DNA of 56,794 nucleotides from Terrimonas sp. (lineage in GTDB: Bacteria > Bacteroidota > Bacteroidia > Chitinophagales > Chitinophagaceae): assembly GCA_016125075.1 (NCBI GenBank), contig WGMO01000027.1, forward strand, positions 1 to 56,794. Reading direction: 5' to 3'. The position numbers and the translations under genes are program-made. The notes under the pieces are model-generated. The model did no database searches. It was not told where the DNA came from and saw only the letters and a list, made by a program, of their open reading frames with translations. Of the stretch, positions 27,289 through 36,718 are shown in pieces (position 1 is the stretch's first letter; every line of letters begins with the position of its first letter).

Positions 27289-28164
27289 ATGAAAACATGG
27301 AAACGGCCATTTCTTTTACTGGCCTTGTTAGCAGCCACAACCGTTATTTTTATTGCTTGCCAGAAAGACAATTCTTATAATAATAATATCCCTGCAGGTC
27401 AAAACAAATTGTCTGTTTATCTGACAGATGGACCTTATGATTTTCAGCAAGTATTGGTCGATATTCGATCGATAGCAGTAAAAATTGATACCTGCCAGGG
27501 TTTTGGTGATGACGATGATGACCACCATCCGGGCTGTGATGACCATCATGATTCTGTTGACAGACATTGTGAGATTTGGGACACTTTGGATATCAACCCC
27601 GGCGTGTATGATTTGCTGTCTTTACGGAATGGGGTAGATACCTTATTAGCGAGTGGTTTTGTGCTAAATGGTAAGATTGAGAGGATAAAGCTGGTACTCG
27701 GGGATAATAACAGTATCATGGTTGATAGTGTTGTTCACCCGCTTCATTTATTCAATAACTGGAATTCCGTTTATATTAATATTCACAGGGAGCACCTGGA
27801 TTCCCTTTCTTCCAACAACTTCCAGTTATATCTTGACTTCGACCTGGCCAGGTCAATCCTATATTTCAATGGTAATTACTGGTTAAAACCCGTGTTGAAA
27901 CCTTTTGGTAGGCATAGTTCCGGCGAAATTGAAGGAAAGGTAAGACCCGTCCATTCTTATGGAACGATCTATGCCTTTAATGATACCGATACTTCATATG
28001 CAATGCCTTACAGCCAGGGCGAATTTAAGATCAGGGGCTTGCAGGAAGGCACGTATAGCTTGTTCATCGATGGCATTAATGGTTATCGTGATACCACCAT
28101 TACCGATATTATGGTCAGGAGAAACAGGGAGGTGAAGCTGGGTACCATTCAGCTTACCCAATAA
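27289..28164 (+). CDS. DUF4382 lipoprotein with His/Asp-rich insert
   Basis: A 291-residue lipoprotein. The signal peptide ends in the lipobox VIFIAC (Cys24). A DUF4382 domain follows (NKLSVYLTDGPYDFQQVLVDI). Inside it, residues ~68-92 are an unusual run rich in Asp, His and Cys (GDDDDDHHPGCDDHHDS ... RHC), which could bind divalent metal. The last ~70 residues resemble a carboxypeptidase-regulatory-like beta-sandwich (GEIEGKVRPVHSYGTIYAFND, GTYSLFIDGINGY). It probably sits at the outer membrane. Function unknown. Confidence 0.85.
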   Translation: MKTWKRPFLLLALLAATTVIFIACQKDNSYNNNIPAGQNKLSVYLTDGPYDFQQVLVDIRSIAVKIDTCQGFGDDDDDHHPGCDDHHDSVDRHCEIWDTLDINPGVYDLLSLRNGVDTLLASGFVLNGKIERIKLVLGDNNSIMVDSVVHPLHLFNNWNSVYINIHREHLDSLSSNNFQLYLDFDLARSILYFNGNYWLKPVLKPFGRHSSGEIEGKVRPVHSYGTIYAFNDTDTSYAMPYSQGEFKIRGLQEGTYSLFIDGINGYRDTTITDIMVRRNREVKLGTIQLTQ

Positions 28165-28184
28165 ATATTTTATTATTACCACAC

Positions 28185-28212
28185 AAAAAATGCCGGAAAG
28201 CCGGCATTTTTT
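28185..28212. terminator. Symmetrical terminator after the DUF4382 gene
   Basis: AAAAAATGCCGG-AAAG-CCGGCATTTTTT is a strong hairpin with A and T flanks, able to work in both directions. Confidence 0.93.
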
Positions 28213-28333
28213 GTGCTTTTATTTCAATGGATTTCAATATGAAAATCCCTGTGTATTAGCCTTTCAGAACATAATTTTTTTGGATTTTTCAGATTCTTAT
28301 CGTAACCTTATCCCCAACCAAAACAAATATTAT

Positions 28334-28552
28334 ATGATCTCCCGACTTAAAACACCTGCTGTAAGGCTGATGCTGGCATTTTTATTCGTTTCTATCGTTT
28401 TTATAGCTTGTAATAACGAAAGTAGTGACAGTAAAGAGGCAAAACCTGATGAAACGGTAACACCCGCCCCGGACAACAAACCGGCGATGGAAAGTAAGGA
28501 TACCATAAAAATTGATACTGCAGATACAAGACCTGTAAGAACAACAGATTGA
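28334..28552 (+). CDS. Small lipoprotein
   Basis: A 72-residue predicted lipoprotein: a hydrophobic signal (LMLAFLFVSIVFIAC, lipobox IFIAC) and then a short charged, low-complexity tail rich in Asp, Glu, Thr and Pro. The frame stays open upstream through the preceding terminator hairpin, but the ATG at 28334 is the only start giving a signal peptide. No family recognised. It ends before its own terminator at 28583. Confidence 0.7.
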   Translation: MISRLKTPAVRLMLAFLFVSIVFIACNNESSDSKEAKPDETVTPAPDNKPAMESKDTIKIDTADTRPVRTTD

Positions 28553-28582
28553 GAATATTTAATAAATTGGATAATCTTCAGG

Positions 28583-28619
28583 ATCAGGGTTAAGCACTAT
28601 TGTTTGACCCTGATTTTTT
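28583..28619 (+). terminator. Terminator of the small lipoprotein gene
   Basis: ATCAGGGTTAA / TTGACCCTGAT stem with one G-T pair, then TTTTTT. It directly abuts the end of the convergent TPR gene. Confidence 0.85.
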
Positions 28620-28620
28620 A

Positions 28621-30180
28621 TTAAGGCTTTTCCCGGTCAATACTTTCATTCGCATCCTTTGATCCAGGTTCGGGAAGTATAGCTTCATTCCCTCCCTTAT
28701 CCTTTCCGGAATCTTCTGCATCGGTTTCTCCGTTCCCGGGGATAGCTACAACCTCGTTTTCACTGATCAGATTTTGAGGCTCATTCTTTAAGCGGTGATG
28801 AATCAGTTTACTGATCAGCCAGTGTTCCAGTTTATGATGCGAGGGGATCAGGATGGCACCGATGCCCACAAAGATCAGTATTTCGATCCAGGGAGTATGG
28901 TGTGTTAATTCAGCGACCCTGGGGTGCAGGAACAGGGTCAGGTATTCAAAGAAAAAAAGCAGGGAAAGCACTCCAAGGATCCTGACAAACCTCACATGGA
29001 TCTTGATCCTGCTAAGCAGCAAGGTTACCAAAAACAAACCCGGGATAAATATCCCGATAAACAGCAGTTGCAGTTGCTGGGCCCTTTCCTCTTTGGCGAG
29101 TTTCCGGTTTTCCTCAATTTCCCGCTGACGGAATTGCTCATTGCTGGAGATGATCTGTGATTCCCGGATCCGGCTTTTGCTGTTCAGGGAATCATTATAA
29201 GTATGCACATAATTCAAATAAGTATAGGCACTGTCAATATTTTTCAGCTTTTTATAGTGGTCGGCTAAAAATTCAGCAGCTTCCAGCTGATGGGAAAGGA
29301 ACCCGTCTTTATTGGCAATGGACATGGACATGTTTGCATAATGGGCAGCAGAATCCGGCTTATTCACCTTTTTAAAAAGGTTGGCCAGCCCCAACGAGGC
29401 CTCGCAAAGTATATCATCATCACCGGCAGACTGAAGGTAATTAATGGCATTCCTGTAATAGGATTCAGAAAGCTGGTAATTGCCCAGTTTAAGATAGCTG
29501 TGTCCGAGTCCGGTCATGGACAAACCAATCAGGTCTCCGTCATTGCGTTGCAGGGCAATTTCAAGCGAACGGTTAAAATTCATATAGGCCGAATCTGAAA
29601 TATTAAGCCGGTTATAGGCATCACCCATATTCAGCCGGATATAATACTTCATTTCCTCTACATTATACTTGTTGACAACAGAATCTGACTGGTAATAATA
29701 ATAAAGCGCTTTCCGGTATTGTTCCTGTAAAACATAGGCAACCCCGATATTCTGTAAAACACTGGAAAGATTTCTGGGATTGTTTCTTTTTTCTTCCAGT
29801 TTCAATTTTTCAATATTGAGGTCCAATGCTCTGGGGTAGTTACCGATTTTCAAAAATGCATTGGCCAGCACACCAAGCGCCCTTGATTCACCTTCCAGGT
29901 AGTGAATACTCTTGGATTTATAGAGTACCTGTTGGGAAATTAAAATTGCCGAATCGGGATTATAGGTATTGATATCGTTGGCAAGTTGCCACATGAGACG
30001 GATCCGGATGGTATCAATCCTTTCCTTTATCAATAATTCCCGAAGGCTGTCTGCCTTCGGTTTTTGGCCGTAAGTAAGGGTTGATAAGATTAAACATAGA
30101 AAAAAAAGGGAAGAGCATAGTCCTTTTATAGGGAAAGGGTTTCCTGTCATTAATAGTTTGCTGGATTTAACGGTTAACAT
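28621..30180 (-). CDS. TPR-repeat protein with C-terminal membrane region
   Basis: Up to 519 residues. After a signal peptide (GLCSSLFFLCLILSTLTYGQ) come about seven tetratricopeptide repeats (residues ~50-340). A short coiled-coil-like charged stretch (~345-370) follows, then three hydrophobic helices (~372-460), and an acidic tail. The arrangement is that of Bacteroidota TPR sensor histidine kinases, but the kinase domains are missing; the protein ends in a disordered tail instead. A second ATG at 30150 gives a cleaner signal peptide. It is transcribed divergently from the caspase-like gene. It may be a periplasmic sensor or scaffold; no function is proven. Confidence 0.8.
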   Translation of the reverse strand: MLTVKSSKLLMTGNPFPIKGLCSSLFFLCLILSTLTYGQKPKADSLRELLIKERIDTIRIRLMWQLANDINTYNPDSAILISQQVLYKSKSIHYLEGESRALGVLANAFLKIGNYPRALDLNIEKLKLEEKRNNPRNLSSVLQNIGVAYVLQEQYRKALYYYYQSDSVVNKYNVEEMKYYIRLNMGDAYNRLNISDSAYMNFNRSLEIALQRNDGDLIGLSMTGLGHSYLKLGNYQLSESYYRNAINYLQSAGDDDILCEASLGLANLFKKVNKPDSAAHYANMSMSIANKDGFLSHQLEAAEFLADHYKKLKNIDSAYTYLNYVHTYNDSLNSKSRIRESQIISSNEQFRQREIEENRKLAKEERAQQLQLLFIGIFIPGLFLVTLLLSRIKIHVRFVRILGVLSLLFFFEYLTLFLHPRVAELTHHTPWIEILIFVGIGAILIPSHHKLEHWLISKLIHHRLKNEPQNLISENEVVAIPGNGETDAEDSGKDKGGNEAILPEPGSKDANESIDREKP

Positions 30181-30324
30181 AAAGTCTTCTCATTTATTTC
30201 CTGTCCATTTTAATACTTTCATGGGCAGGGTGGGTGCCTTTTTGGCCTTCGGTCAGAACCTTTTTGGATAATTATAAATATATTATAGTTTTAGTAATTA
30301 TTAGTCCGACTAAAGCTACTATTT

Positions 30325-31662
30325 ATGAAATATAGAGCATTAATATTTTTATTTTTTATAACCATCAGCCTAGCTACAGGAGCTCAATCCCTTTTTGAAC
30401 TGACCTATCATTTTGAACTGCCAAAAGGAAGGGAGGATTACAGGGCTTTCATGCTGCGCGAAGATGATGGAACCGGACTGGTAAGGCTGGAGTATTATGA
30501 TCTGGATACCCATACACGAAATATCGTTGAAATGGACATCGAGGAGCATTTTGGGGTCGATAAAAACGGTGTAGAAGACAGCACAATACTGGTCCTGGTG
30601 GGATCCAACCAACAGCAGATTATGGGTAACGTGATGTACCCTCCTGATAATTTTGTTCTATCACTGAATCCGGAAACCGGATATTATGAACCATCTATTG
30701 TCTTGTCAATTGGGGATGACGAACAGGAAGATATTGGTGTTCTCGATGATATTCGTTTACTGAATCAGGAAGACCTTACTGTTGAATTGGTTTCCCATTA
30801 TTTCACAACCGATGATGAATTTTTCAAACAACTTTTTGTCAATGAGGTGAGGGGGCTAACCCCTCAGGAAAAGCAGACCCAACTCCATTTGATTGTAGTC
30901 GCCAATACCGAAGAAAAGATTATTGGCAATACCTGCAGGATCGATAAGGAATCTGTTCTGAAAACCTATAGTGAACTATCTGAATTTTTGGGAATTCAGT
31001 TCAAGCCAACAGTAATTGCTGATAAGGACTTCAGTAAAGTAAATGTGGACAATGCCATTAACAATTTAAGACCCGGGAACAGAGATATTGTCGTGTTCTA
31101 TTATTCCGGACACGGATTTAACGAGGCCCGTGATGGGTACCAGTTTCCCTATCTTGATCTCCGGGACAAAAGTTATCAGACCTATGGGGGACAATATGCC
31201 CTGAACATAGAAGCCGTTTACCAGAAAATAAAGGCAAAAGGTGCCCGCCTGAATTTGGTATTGAGCGATTGCTGTAATAATGATCCTTCCCAAACCAACA
31301 ATACGAGTACAGATGTGGCCAGCACCCGGGCTTCTCAAATCGGCTGGAGCCTGGAAAAATGCAAGGCACTGTTCATGAGCGACCAGCGTCAATCCATTCT
31401 GATGACTGCTGCATCCAAAGGAGAGCTTTCGGGTGGTAACAGCAATAGCGGAGGCATTTTTACCTTTAATTTTATTGGTTCACTCGAACAATTCATTGGC
31501 CAGCTACCCCAGAAATCGCATGCCAATATTGAAGTTACCTGGCGGAACCTGGTAACTGAAGCCCAAAAACAAACGATCAATAAGGCCAATCATACTTTGT
31601 GCCGGCAGATTGATAATTCGCTCAGGGTATGCAGGCAAACTCCCGTGTACAAATTTGATTGA
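30325..31662 (+). CDS. Secreted caspase-family (C14) cysteine protease
   Basis: A 445-residue protein with a signal peptide (MKYRALIFLFFITISLATGA). The N-terminal ~180 residues are unassigned and acidic. Residues ~185-430 form a caspase/metacaspase domain: the strand DIVVFYYSGHGF gives the catalytic His263 and LNLVLSDCCNND gives the catalytic Cys (C317 by alignment, after D315-C316). Prokaryotic caspase homologues cleave after basic or acidic residues and act in stress, signalling or defence. An exported one suggests an envelope or extracellular role. Divergent from the TPR membrane protein gene across 144 bp. Confidence 0.9.
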   Translation: MKYRALIFLFFITISLATGAQSLFELTYHFELPKGREDYRAFMLREDDGTGLVRLEYYDLDTHTRNIVEMDIEEHFGVDKNGVEDSTILVLVGSNQQQIMGNVMYPPDNFVLSLNPETGYYEPSIVLSIGDDEQEDIGVLDDIRLLNQEDLTVELVSHYFTTDDEFFKQLFVNEVRGLTPQEKQTQLHLIVVANTEEKIIGNTCRIDKESVLKTYSELSEFLGIQFKPTVIADKDFSKVNVDNAINNLRPGNRDIVVFYYSGHGFNEARDGYQFPYLDLRDKSYQTYGGQYALNIEAVYQKIKAKGARLNLVLSDCCNNDPSQTNNTSTDVASTRASQIGWSLEKCKALFMSDQRQSILMTAASKGELSGGNSNSGGIFTFNFIGSLEQFIGQLPQKSHANIEVTWRNLVTEAQKQTINKANHTLCRQIDNSLRVCRQTPVYKFD

Positions 31663-31689
31663 GTTATTTTTACCCGTTTCTGCAGTTCA

Positions 31690-31723
31690 TTTGTTTATTT
31701 CTTTTCGGTGTTGATTACATTTG
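31690..31723 (+). promoter_or_regulatory. Candidate promoter upstream of the PepSY-like gene
   Basis: TTTG at 31690-31693 and TACATTTG at 31716-31723 with a 22-base spacer. The resulting leader would be about 140 bases. Confidence 0.4.
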
Positions 31724-31872
31724 GTTATTTCGATCATTCTGTGGGCTGATCCCAATCATTTTTTCACTTTATTACCTCCATTAAATTACCAGCAGATGAT
31801 TATGGTGATTTCCGGAAACATTTTTTGAGCGGTGGCAATTGTTGAATTTTTGAACTCCAAAAATTATAAACA

Positions 31873-32358
31873 ATGAAAAAGTTATTTTGGATACCGCTGT
31901 TTTTTATGATTTTGCCATGGTGCGGGCTGGATGCCCAACAGGATACCGTTATAACCCTTCCTGCCATCACGGTAAAATCATCAGCCAAAGTGTTGAATAA
32001 ACTGAATAAGGTTTTTGAGAAGTCCTTTCCTGATGCAATGGATTTAAAATGGTATAAACAGGATAAGGATTACCTGGCAAAATTCATGATCGCTGATATG
32101 GAACATAATGCCCTTTTTAAACAAAATGGGTATTTGAAATATGATATTGGTTTTGGGTATGAGCATAATTTGCCGCAGGATTTAAAAACAAGAATTCAGT
32201 CTGTGTACCCGGATTGCAAGATATTCAGGGTGGTCAACCTTAGAGGGCAGGACCGTAATGTTTGGGTGGTGAACCTGGAAGGATTAAAAAACTATTATTT
32301 GGTAAAAATGGAAGAAAGCGAGATGGAGCAGATTGAAAAAATCGTGAAGGCGGAATAA
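31873..32358 (+). CDS. Secreted PepSY-like protein
   Basis: A 161-residue exported protein (signal up to about GLDAQQ). It contains two similar alpha/beta units of the PepSY-like (BLIP-like) type common in Bacteroidota, with FEKSFPDAMDLKWYKQDKDYLAKF and LKTRIQSVYPDCKIFRVVNL each showing the helix-then-strand pattern. Such domains are thought to bind peptides or inhibit proteases. Its place 210 bp after the caspase-like protease is suggestive but not evidence of interaction. Confidence 0.7.
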   Translation: MKKLFWIPLFFMILPWCGLDAQQDTVITLPAITVKSSAKVLNKLNKVFEKSFPDAMDLKWYKQDKDYLAKFMIADMEHNALFKQNGYLKYDIGFGYEHNLPQDLKTRIQSVYPDCKIFRVVNLRGQDRNVWVVNLEGLKNYYLVKMEESEMEQIEKIVKAE

Positions 32359-32383
32359 GCTTATAGCTTTATCGTGTCGGAAG

Positions 32384-32420
32384 AGGAGTTATTCTTGTTA
32401 CCAGGAATAGCTCCTTTTTG
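32384..32420 (+). terminator. Terminator after the PepSY-like gene
   Basis: AGGAGTTATTC / GAATAGCTCCT with one G-T pair, followed by TTTTT. Confidence 0.85.
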
Positions 32421-32522
32421 ATTTCAGGGCAGGTGGTTAGGATGCATTTGCCGTCCCGGGCAAGGGTTCTTGCCGGGCAGGTCGTTTTCCATTTTCAGGG
32501 CTCAACCCTCATTGCTTTTCAC

Positions 32523-32530
32523 TACCTTTG
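32523..32530 (+). promoter_or_regulatory. -7 promoter element of lepA
   Basis: TACCTTTG matches TAnnTTTG, 49 bases before the lepA ATG. The -33 region has no clear TTTG. Confidence 0.5.
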
Positions 32531-32579
32531 CACGTCTTAAAAAACTAAAACAGAGAAACCCTTTTAGGGGGATAGGTGT

Positions 32580-34373
32580 ATGAAGAATATTCGTAATTTT
32601 TGCATCATTGCGCATATCGACCATGGAAAATCCACCCTGGCAGACAGGCTCTTGCAGTCGACCGGTACCATCAGTGACCGGGATATGATGGACCAGGTGC
32701 TGGACGATATGGACCTGGAACGGGAAAAGGGGATCACCATCAAAAGTCACGCTATCCAGATCAATTATAAACATACCGATGGGGAGGATTATATCCTGAA
32801 CCTGATCGATACCCCAGGTCATGTGGATTTTAGCTATGAAGTCAGCCGGGCACTGGCGGCCTGTGAAGGCGCCCTCTTATTGGTGGATGCCACCCAGGGC
32901 ATACAGGCACAGACCATTTCAAACCTTTACCTGGCCATTGATAATGACCTTGAGATTATTCCCGTGATCAACAAGATCGATATGGACGGGGCTATGATCG
33001 AAGAAGTTAAAGACCAGATCATTGAACTGATAGGATGTAAACCGGAGGATATCCTGCTGGCCAGCGGAAGGACAGGAATTGGCGTGGAAGGTATCCTGAA
33101 CGCCATCGTTGAAAAAATACCGGCACCTGTCGGCAAACCCGATGCTCCCCTGCAAGCTCTGATCTTCGACAGCATGTTCAATTCTTTCCGGGGCATTATT
33201 GTGTATTTCAGGGTCAGGAACGGCGCAATTAAAAAGGGGGATAAAGTAAAATTTGTTTCCACCGGGCAGGTCTATGATGCAGACGAGGTCGGTATCCTGA
33301 AACTGAAGATGACAGAAAAGAAGGAAGTGAAGTGCGGCGATGTTGGGTACCTGATAACCGGTATCAAAAATGCCAAGGAAGTAAAGGTAGGGGATACCAT
33401 TACCCTTGCCGACAATCCCACCCAGGAGATCATCAAAGGGTTCCAGGAAGTGAAACCCATGGTTTTTGCCGGTATTTTTCCGGTCAATACGGATGATTTT
33501 GAGGAACTCCGGGATTGCATGGACAAACTCCAGTTAAATGATGCATCACTTTCGTATGAATTGGAAACTTCCAAGGCACTGGGATTTGGTTTCCGATGCG
33601 GATTCCTGGGTATGCTCCATATGGAGATCATACAGGAAAGGCTGGAACGCGAGTTTAACCAGACGGTGATCACTACTGTACCCAACGTAAGTTTTATTGC
33701 CTACACCACAAAAGGGGAAAAGATCATCGTTAACAATCCTACCGAGTTCCCTGACCCGGTAAAAACCGACCGGATCGAAGAACCATTTATCAAGGCCCAG
33801 ATTATTACCAAGCCTGATTATATCGGCAATATCATGACCTTATGCCTGGGAAAACGGGGTATCCTCGTTAATCAAAGCTATCTGACCACCACCCGTGTGG
33901 AACTTATATTCGAAATGCCCCTTACAGAGATCGTTTTCGATTTTTATGATAAACTGAAATCCCAAACCAGGGGTTATGCCTCTTTTGACTACCATCCCAT
34001 CGGATACCGCGAAAGTGATATTGTGAAAATGGATATTTTGCTGAATGGGGATAAAGTGGATGCATTAAGCGCCCTTATCCATCGTGGTAAAGGCCAGGAA
34101 TTCGGGAGGAAGCTCTGTGAAAAATTAAAAGAACTGGTGCCCCGCCAGCAATTCCAGATTGCGATTCAGGCAGCTATTGGCGCCAAAGTGCTTGCCCGGG
34201 AAACAATTTCAGCGATGCGTAAAGATGTAACCGCCAAATGTTATGGTGGTGATATCAGCCGGAAACGCAAACTACTAGAAAAACAAAAGGAAGGAAAAAA
34301 GCGAATGCGCCAGATCGGAAATGTTGAAGTGCCCCAGGAGGCATTTTTAGCGGTTTTAAAGCTGGATGATTGA
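32580..34373 (+). CDS. lepA: Elongation factor 4 (LepA)
   Basis: A 597-residue translational GTPase that acts on the ribosome under stress. It has the P-loop AHIDHGKST, the switch [10 protein letters not shown], the guanine-specificity motif NKIDMDGA, the EF-G-like domains II and III, and the LepA-specific C-terminal domain ([21 protein letters not shown] in part). Length is canonical. It is monocistronic, ending in a strong terminator at 34407. Confidence 0.98.
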   Translation: MKNIRNFCIIAHIDHGKSTLADRLLQSTGTISDRDMMDQVLDDMDLEREKGITIKSHAIQINYKHTDGEDYILNLIDTPGHVDFSYEVSRALAACEGALLLVDATQGIQAQTISNLYLAIDNDLEIIPVINKIDMDGAMIEEVKDQIIELIGCKPEDILLASGRTGIGVEGILNAIVEKIPAPVGKPDAPLQALIFDSMFNSFRGIIVYFRVRNGAIKKGDKVKFVSTGQVYDADEVGILKLKMTEKKEVKCGDVGYLITGIKNAKEVKVGDTITLADNPTQEIIKGFQEVKPMVFAGIFPVNTDDFEELRDCMDKLQLNDASLSYELETSKALGFGFRCGFLGMLHMEIIQERLEREFNQTVITTVPNVSFIAYTTKGEKIIVNNPTEFPDPVKTDRIEEPFIKAQIITKPDYIGNIMTLCLGKRGILVNQSYLTTTRVELIFEMPLTEIVFDFYDKLKSQTRGYASFDYHPIGYRESDIVKMDILLNGDKVDALSALIHRGKGQEFGRKLCEKLKELVPRQQFQIAIQAAIGAKVLARETISAMRKDVTAKCYGGDISRKRKLLEKQKEGKKRMRQIGNVEVPQEAFLAVLKLDD

Positions 34374-34406
34374 TAAGCGGCTAAACGGAACGGAATATCA
34401 TTCTGC

Positions 34407-34430
34407 AGGCATCTCCTGATGCCTCTTTTT
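34407..34430 (+). terminator. Terminator of lepA
   Basis: AGGCATC-TCCT-GATGCCT followed by CTTTTTG. It contains the ATG at 34419 that is in frame with the next gene, so that ATG is unlikely to be the start. Confidence 0.9.
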
Positions 34431-34448
34431 GTTTCTTTAACTTGCAAT

Positions 34449-36029
34449 ATGTTCCAAAAAAGGGGCCCTCATTTTTATGTTGTTTTTGCATTACTGATCA
34501 TTTACCTGCTGAACGGGTTTATGGCCATACCCCGGAATTCAGTTACCTATGATGAAATGGATCACTGGAGTTATGGAAAGCGAATATTAAAACGACAGCC
34601 CCAAAAAATATATCCCTTTGATGATGCCAGTGCCATGCCGGTCTCAGGGTTAAATGCGATACCGAGGGCAGTAGAACAGGTATTCAACCCGGCGCTGCGA
34701 AAGAAGGATGCCGGATTCAGCGATATCATGCATGGCCGGTATGTAACAGTGCTGGTTTGCCTATTAATCGGCCTTTGCATCTATCAATGGTCCAGCGAAC
34801 TTTTTGGGCCGAAAGCAGGGATAGGCTCCCTTTTTCTTTTCGTTTTCTGTCCGAACCTGAATGCCCATGCCAGTTTGCTGACTACTGATGCTTATGCAGC
34901 CCTGTTTACCCTTATCACCTTGTATTTTTTCTGGAAGTTTGTAACCGCTTCCGGCTGGAAGTATTTTATCCTCTTTTCATTCAGTATAGCTTTGGCACAG
35001 TTGGCAAAGCAGTCATTGCTTCACCTTTTTATTTTATTGGGGGTTGTTTCTCTTATTATCCTGGTCAAAAGAAAGACCCTGATCAGCCACTTCAAAATTA
35101 ATCTACTCCGTTTGGTCGTTTTGAAAATAATCGTTCTCCTTGTTATTAATACCGGGTTCTTTTTCCAGGGTACCGGCCATTCCCTGTCGAGGTATACCTT
35201 TCATAGCAGTAGTTTTACAACACTGCAATCCTCTTTTGTTAGCGGAGTCCCATTACCCTTGCCTGTCCCCTTTGTGGAGGGACTTGATATGACCCTGTAC
35301 ATGAATGAACTGGGGGCTGGTAACCCCAATGTCTCCAATAGGAACTACTTGCTGGGAGAACTGCGCTCAGGAACAGGTTTTTGGAATTACTATTTTGTGG
35401 TAGCATTTTTTAAAACACCCTTGTCCATTTTGGTATTGCTGATACTGGCAACGGCACTCATCTTTTATGAAGGCAGGAGGCTTCCACATTTTTGGGTAAT
35501 CCTAATGTTGGGGTTTAGTATTTTTTACTTTATCTTCTATTTCAGTTTTTTCAATAATTCACAGGTTGGGATCAGGCATATACTGATGATTTACCCGTTG
35601 CTCTATGTTTTACTGGGTGTACTGACCCATCTCAGGATAAAGAACGGCTGGACGAAAGCAGGAGGCGGAACCCTGTTGCTGTATTCTATTTTCACGTTTT
35701 ATAGATTTTATCCCAACCTCATTTCCTATCACAATGAAATGGTGAGGGATATCCATGTGTACAGGATCATGGGTGACTCAAATATTGATTTCGGACAGAG
35801 TGTATTTCGCTATAATGCATACAGAAGGAAACATCCTGATCTAAAGGTTCCGGGGCCAACAGCTAAACCCGGAAGATATATTGTGAGTCCGGATATTTAT
35901 ACGGGTGCCAATGATAAATATGATATCCGTTGGCTTTCCGATCATTTCAAGCCGGATGCTGTTTTTGACCATTGTTATCTGATATTTGATATTGCTGAAA
36001 AAGACCTGGAACAAAAAGGAATAAATTAA
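34449..36029 (+). CDS. GT39/ArnT-like membrane glycosyltransferase
   Basis: A 526-residue protein with about ten transmembrane segments. The first periplasmic loop holds the acidic motif of polyprenyl-phosphate-dependent GT-C enzymes (NSVTYDEMDHWSYG). The C-terminal ~100 residues form a soluble domain. It would move a sugar from a polyprenyl-phosphate carrier to a lipid or protein acceptor outside the inner membrane. Only 2 bp separate it from the GT2 gene, whose product type makes polyprenyl-phosphate sugars, and DUF2304 follows, so the three form one functional unit. The ATG at 34449 is chosen because the in-frame ATG at 34419 lies within the lepA terminator. Confidence 0.85.
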   Translation: MFQKRGPHFYVVFALLIIYLLNGFMAIPRNSVTYDEMDHWSYGKRILKRQPQKIYPFDDASAMPVSGLNAIPRAVEQVFNPALRKKDAGFSDIMHGRYVTVLVCLLIGLCIYQWSSELFGPKAGIGSLFLFVFCPNLNAHASLLTTDAYAALFTLITLYFFWKFVTASGWKYFILFSFSIALAQLAKQSLLHLFILLGVVSLIILVKRKTLISHFKINLLRLVVLKIIVLLVINTGFFFQGTGHSLSRYTFHSSSFTTLQSSFVSGVPLPLPVPFVEGLDMTLYMNELGAGNPNVSNRNYLLGELRSGTGFWNYYFVVAFFKTPLSILVLLILATALIFYEGRRLPHFWVILMLGFSIFYFIFYFSFFNNSQVGIRHILMIYPLLYVLLGVLTHLRIKNGWTKAGGGTLLLYSIFTFYRFYPNLISYHNEMVRDIHVYRIMGDSNIDFGQSVFRYNAYRRKHPDLKVPGPTAKPGRYIVSPDIYTGANDKYDIRWLSDHFKPDAVFDHCYLIFDIAEKDLEQKGIN

Positions 36030-36031
36030 TC

Positions 36032-36718
36032 TTGGAAATTGCACAGGACATATTTGTGATCATTCCCTGTTTTAATGAAGCTGCTGTCATAAGGCAAACT
36101 GTTGAAGCAGTTCATTCAGAGGGGTATTCGGTTGTGGTAGTCGATGATGCTTCAACCGATCTAACGACACAGGTGCTTTCCGGGTTGCCAGTCTATTATA
36201 TCAAACATCCCATCAACCTGGGCCAGGGAGCGGCTATTCAGACGGGAATTGATTTTGCAAAAGAAAAAGGTGCCAGGTTTTTTGTAACTTTTGATGCCGA
36301 TGGACAGCACGAGGTAAAGGATATCGCTCAGATGATCAAAGTGCTGATAGATAAAGAGGTGGACATAGTATTCGGTTCACGTTTCCTGCCCGGGGCGATG
36401 ACCAATATTACCCCATCGCGAAATTTGCTCCTGAATGCAGGTCGTTACCTGAATTATTTCGTTTCAGGTATCCTGCTTTCAGATGCACATAATGGTATCC
36501 GTGTTTTCAACAGGAGAACGGCTGAAAATATCAGGATTCGGGAAAACAGGATGGCGCATGCTACCGAATTCCAGATTTCGGTAGCCAGGAATCAGTTGAA
36601 ATATGCTGAATGCCCTGTGCACATTTATTATAATGCGTATTCAATAAAGAAAGGGCAGCGGGGACTTGCCAGTATCAAGATCCTTTTTGAGATTATCTTA
36701 TATAAAATTTTCCGATAA
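36032..36718 (+). CDS. GT2 glycosyltransferase, polyprenyl-phosphate sugar synthase type
   Basis: A 228-residue GT-A enzyme of the dolichol-phosphate mannose synthase group: FVIIPCFNEAAVI at the start, VVVDDASTD (first Asp pair), and the DxD motif TFDADGQHEVKD (~residue 86-96). No transmembrane helices follow, unlike ArnC. It starts at TTG at 36032, with AAAGGA upstream. It should load a sugar onto a polyprenyl phosphate for the GT39-like protein. Confidence 0.88.
   Translation: MEIAQDIFVIIPCFNEAAVIRQTVEAVHSEGYSVVVVDDASTDLTTQVLSGLPVYYIKHPINLGQGAAIQTGIDFAKEKGARFFVTFDADGQHEVKDIAQMIKVLIDKEVDIVFGSRFLPGAMTNITPSRNLLLNAGRYLNYFVSGILLSDAHNGIRVFNRRTAENIRIRENRMAHATEFQISVARNQLKYAECPVHIYYNAYSIKKGQRGLASIKILFEIILYKIFR

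Noticed and set aside
28190-28333. Longer version of the small lipoprotein from ATG 28190
   Set aside because: The extension starts inside a strong terminator hairpin and would bury the signal peptide at residue 49.
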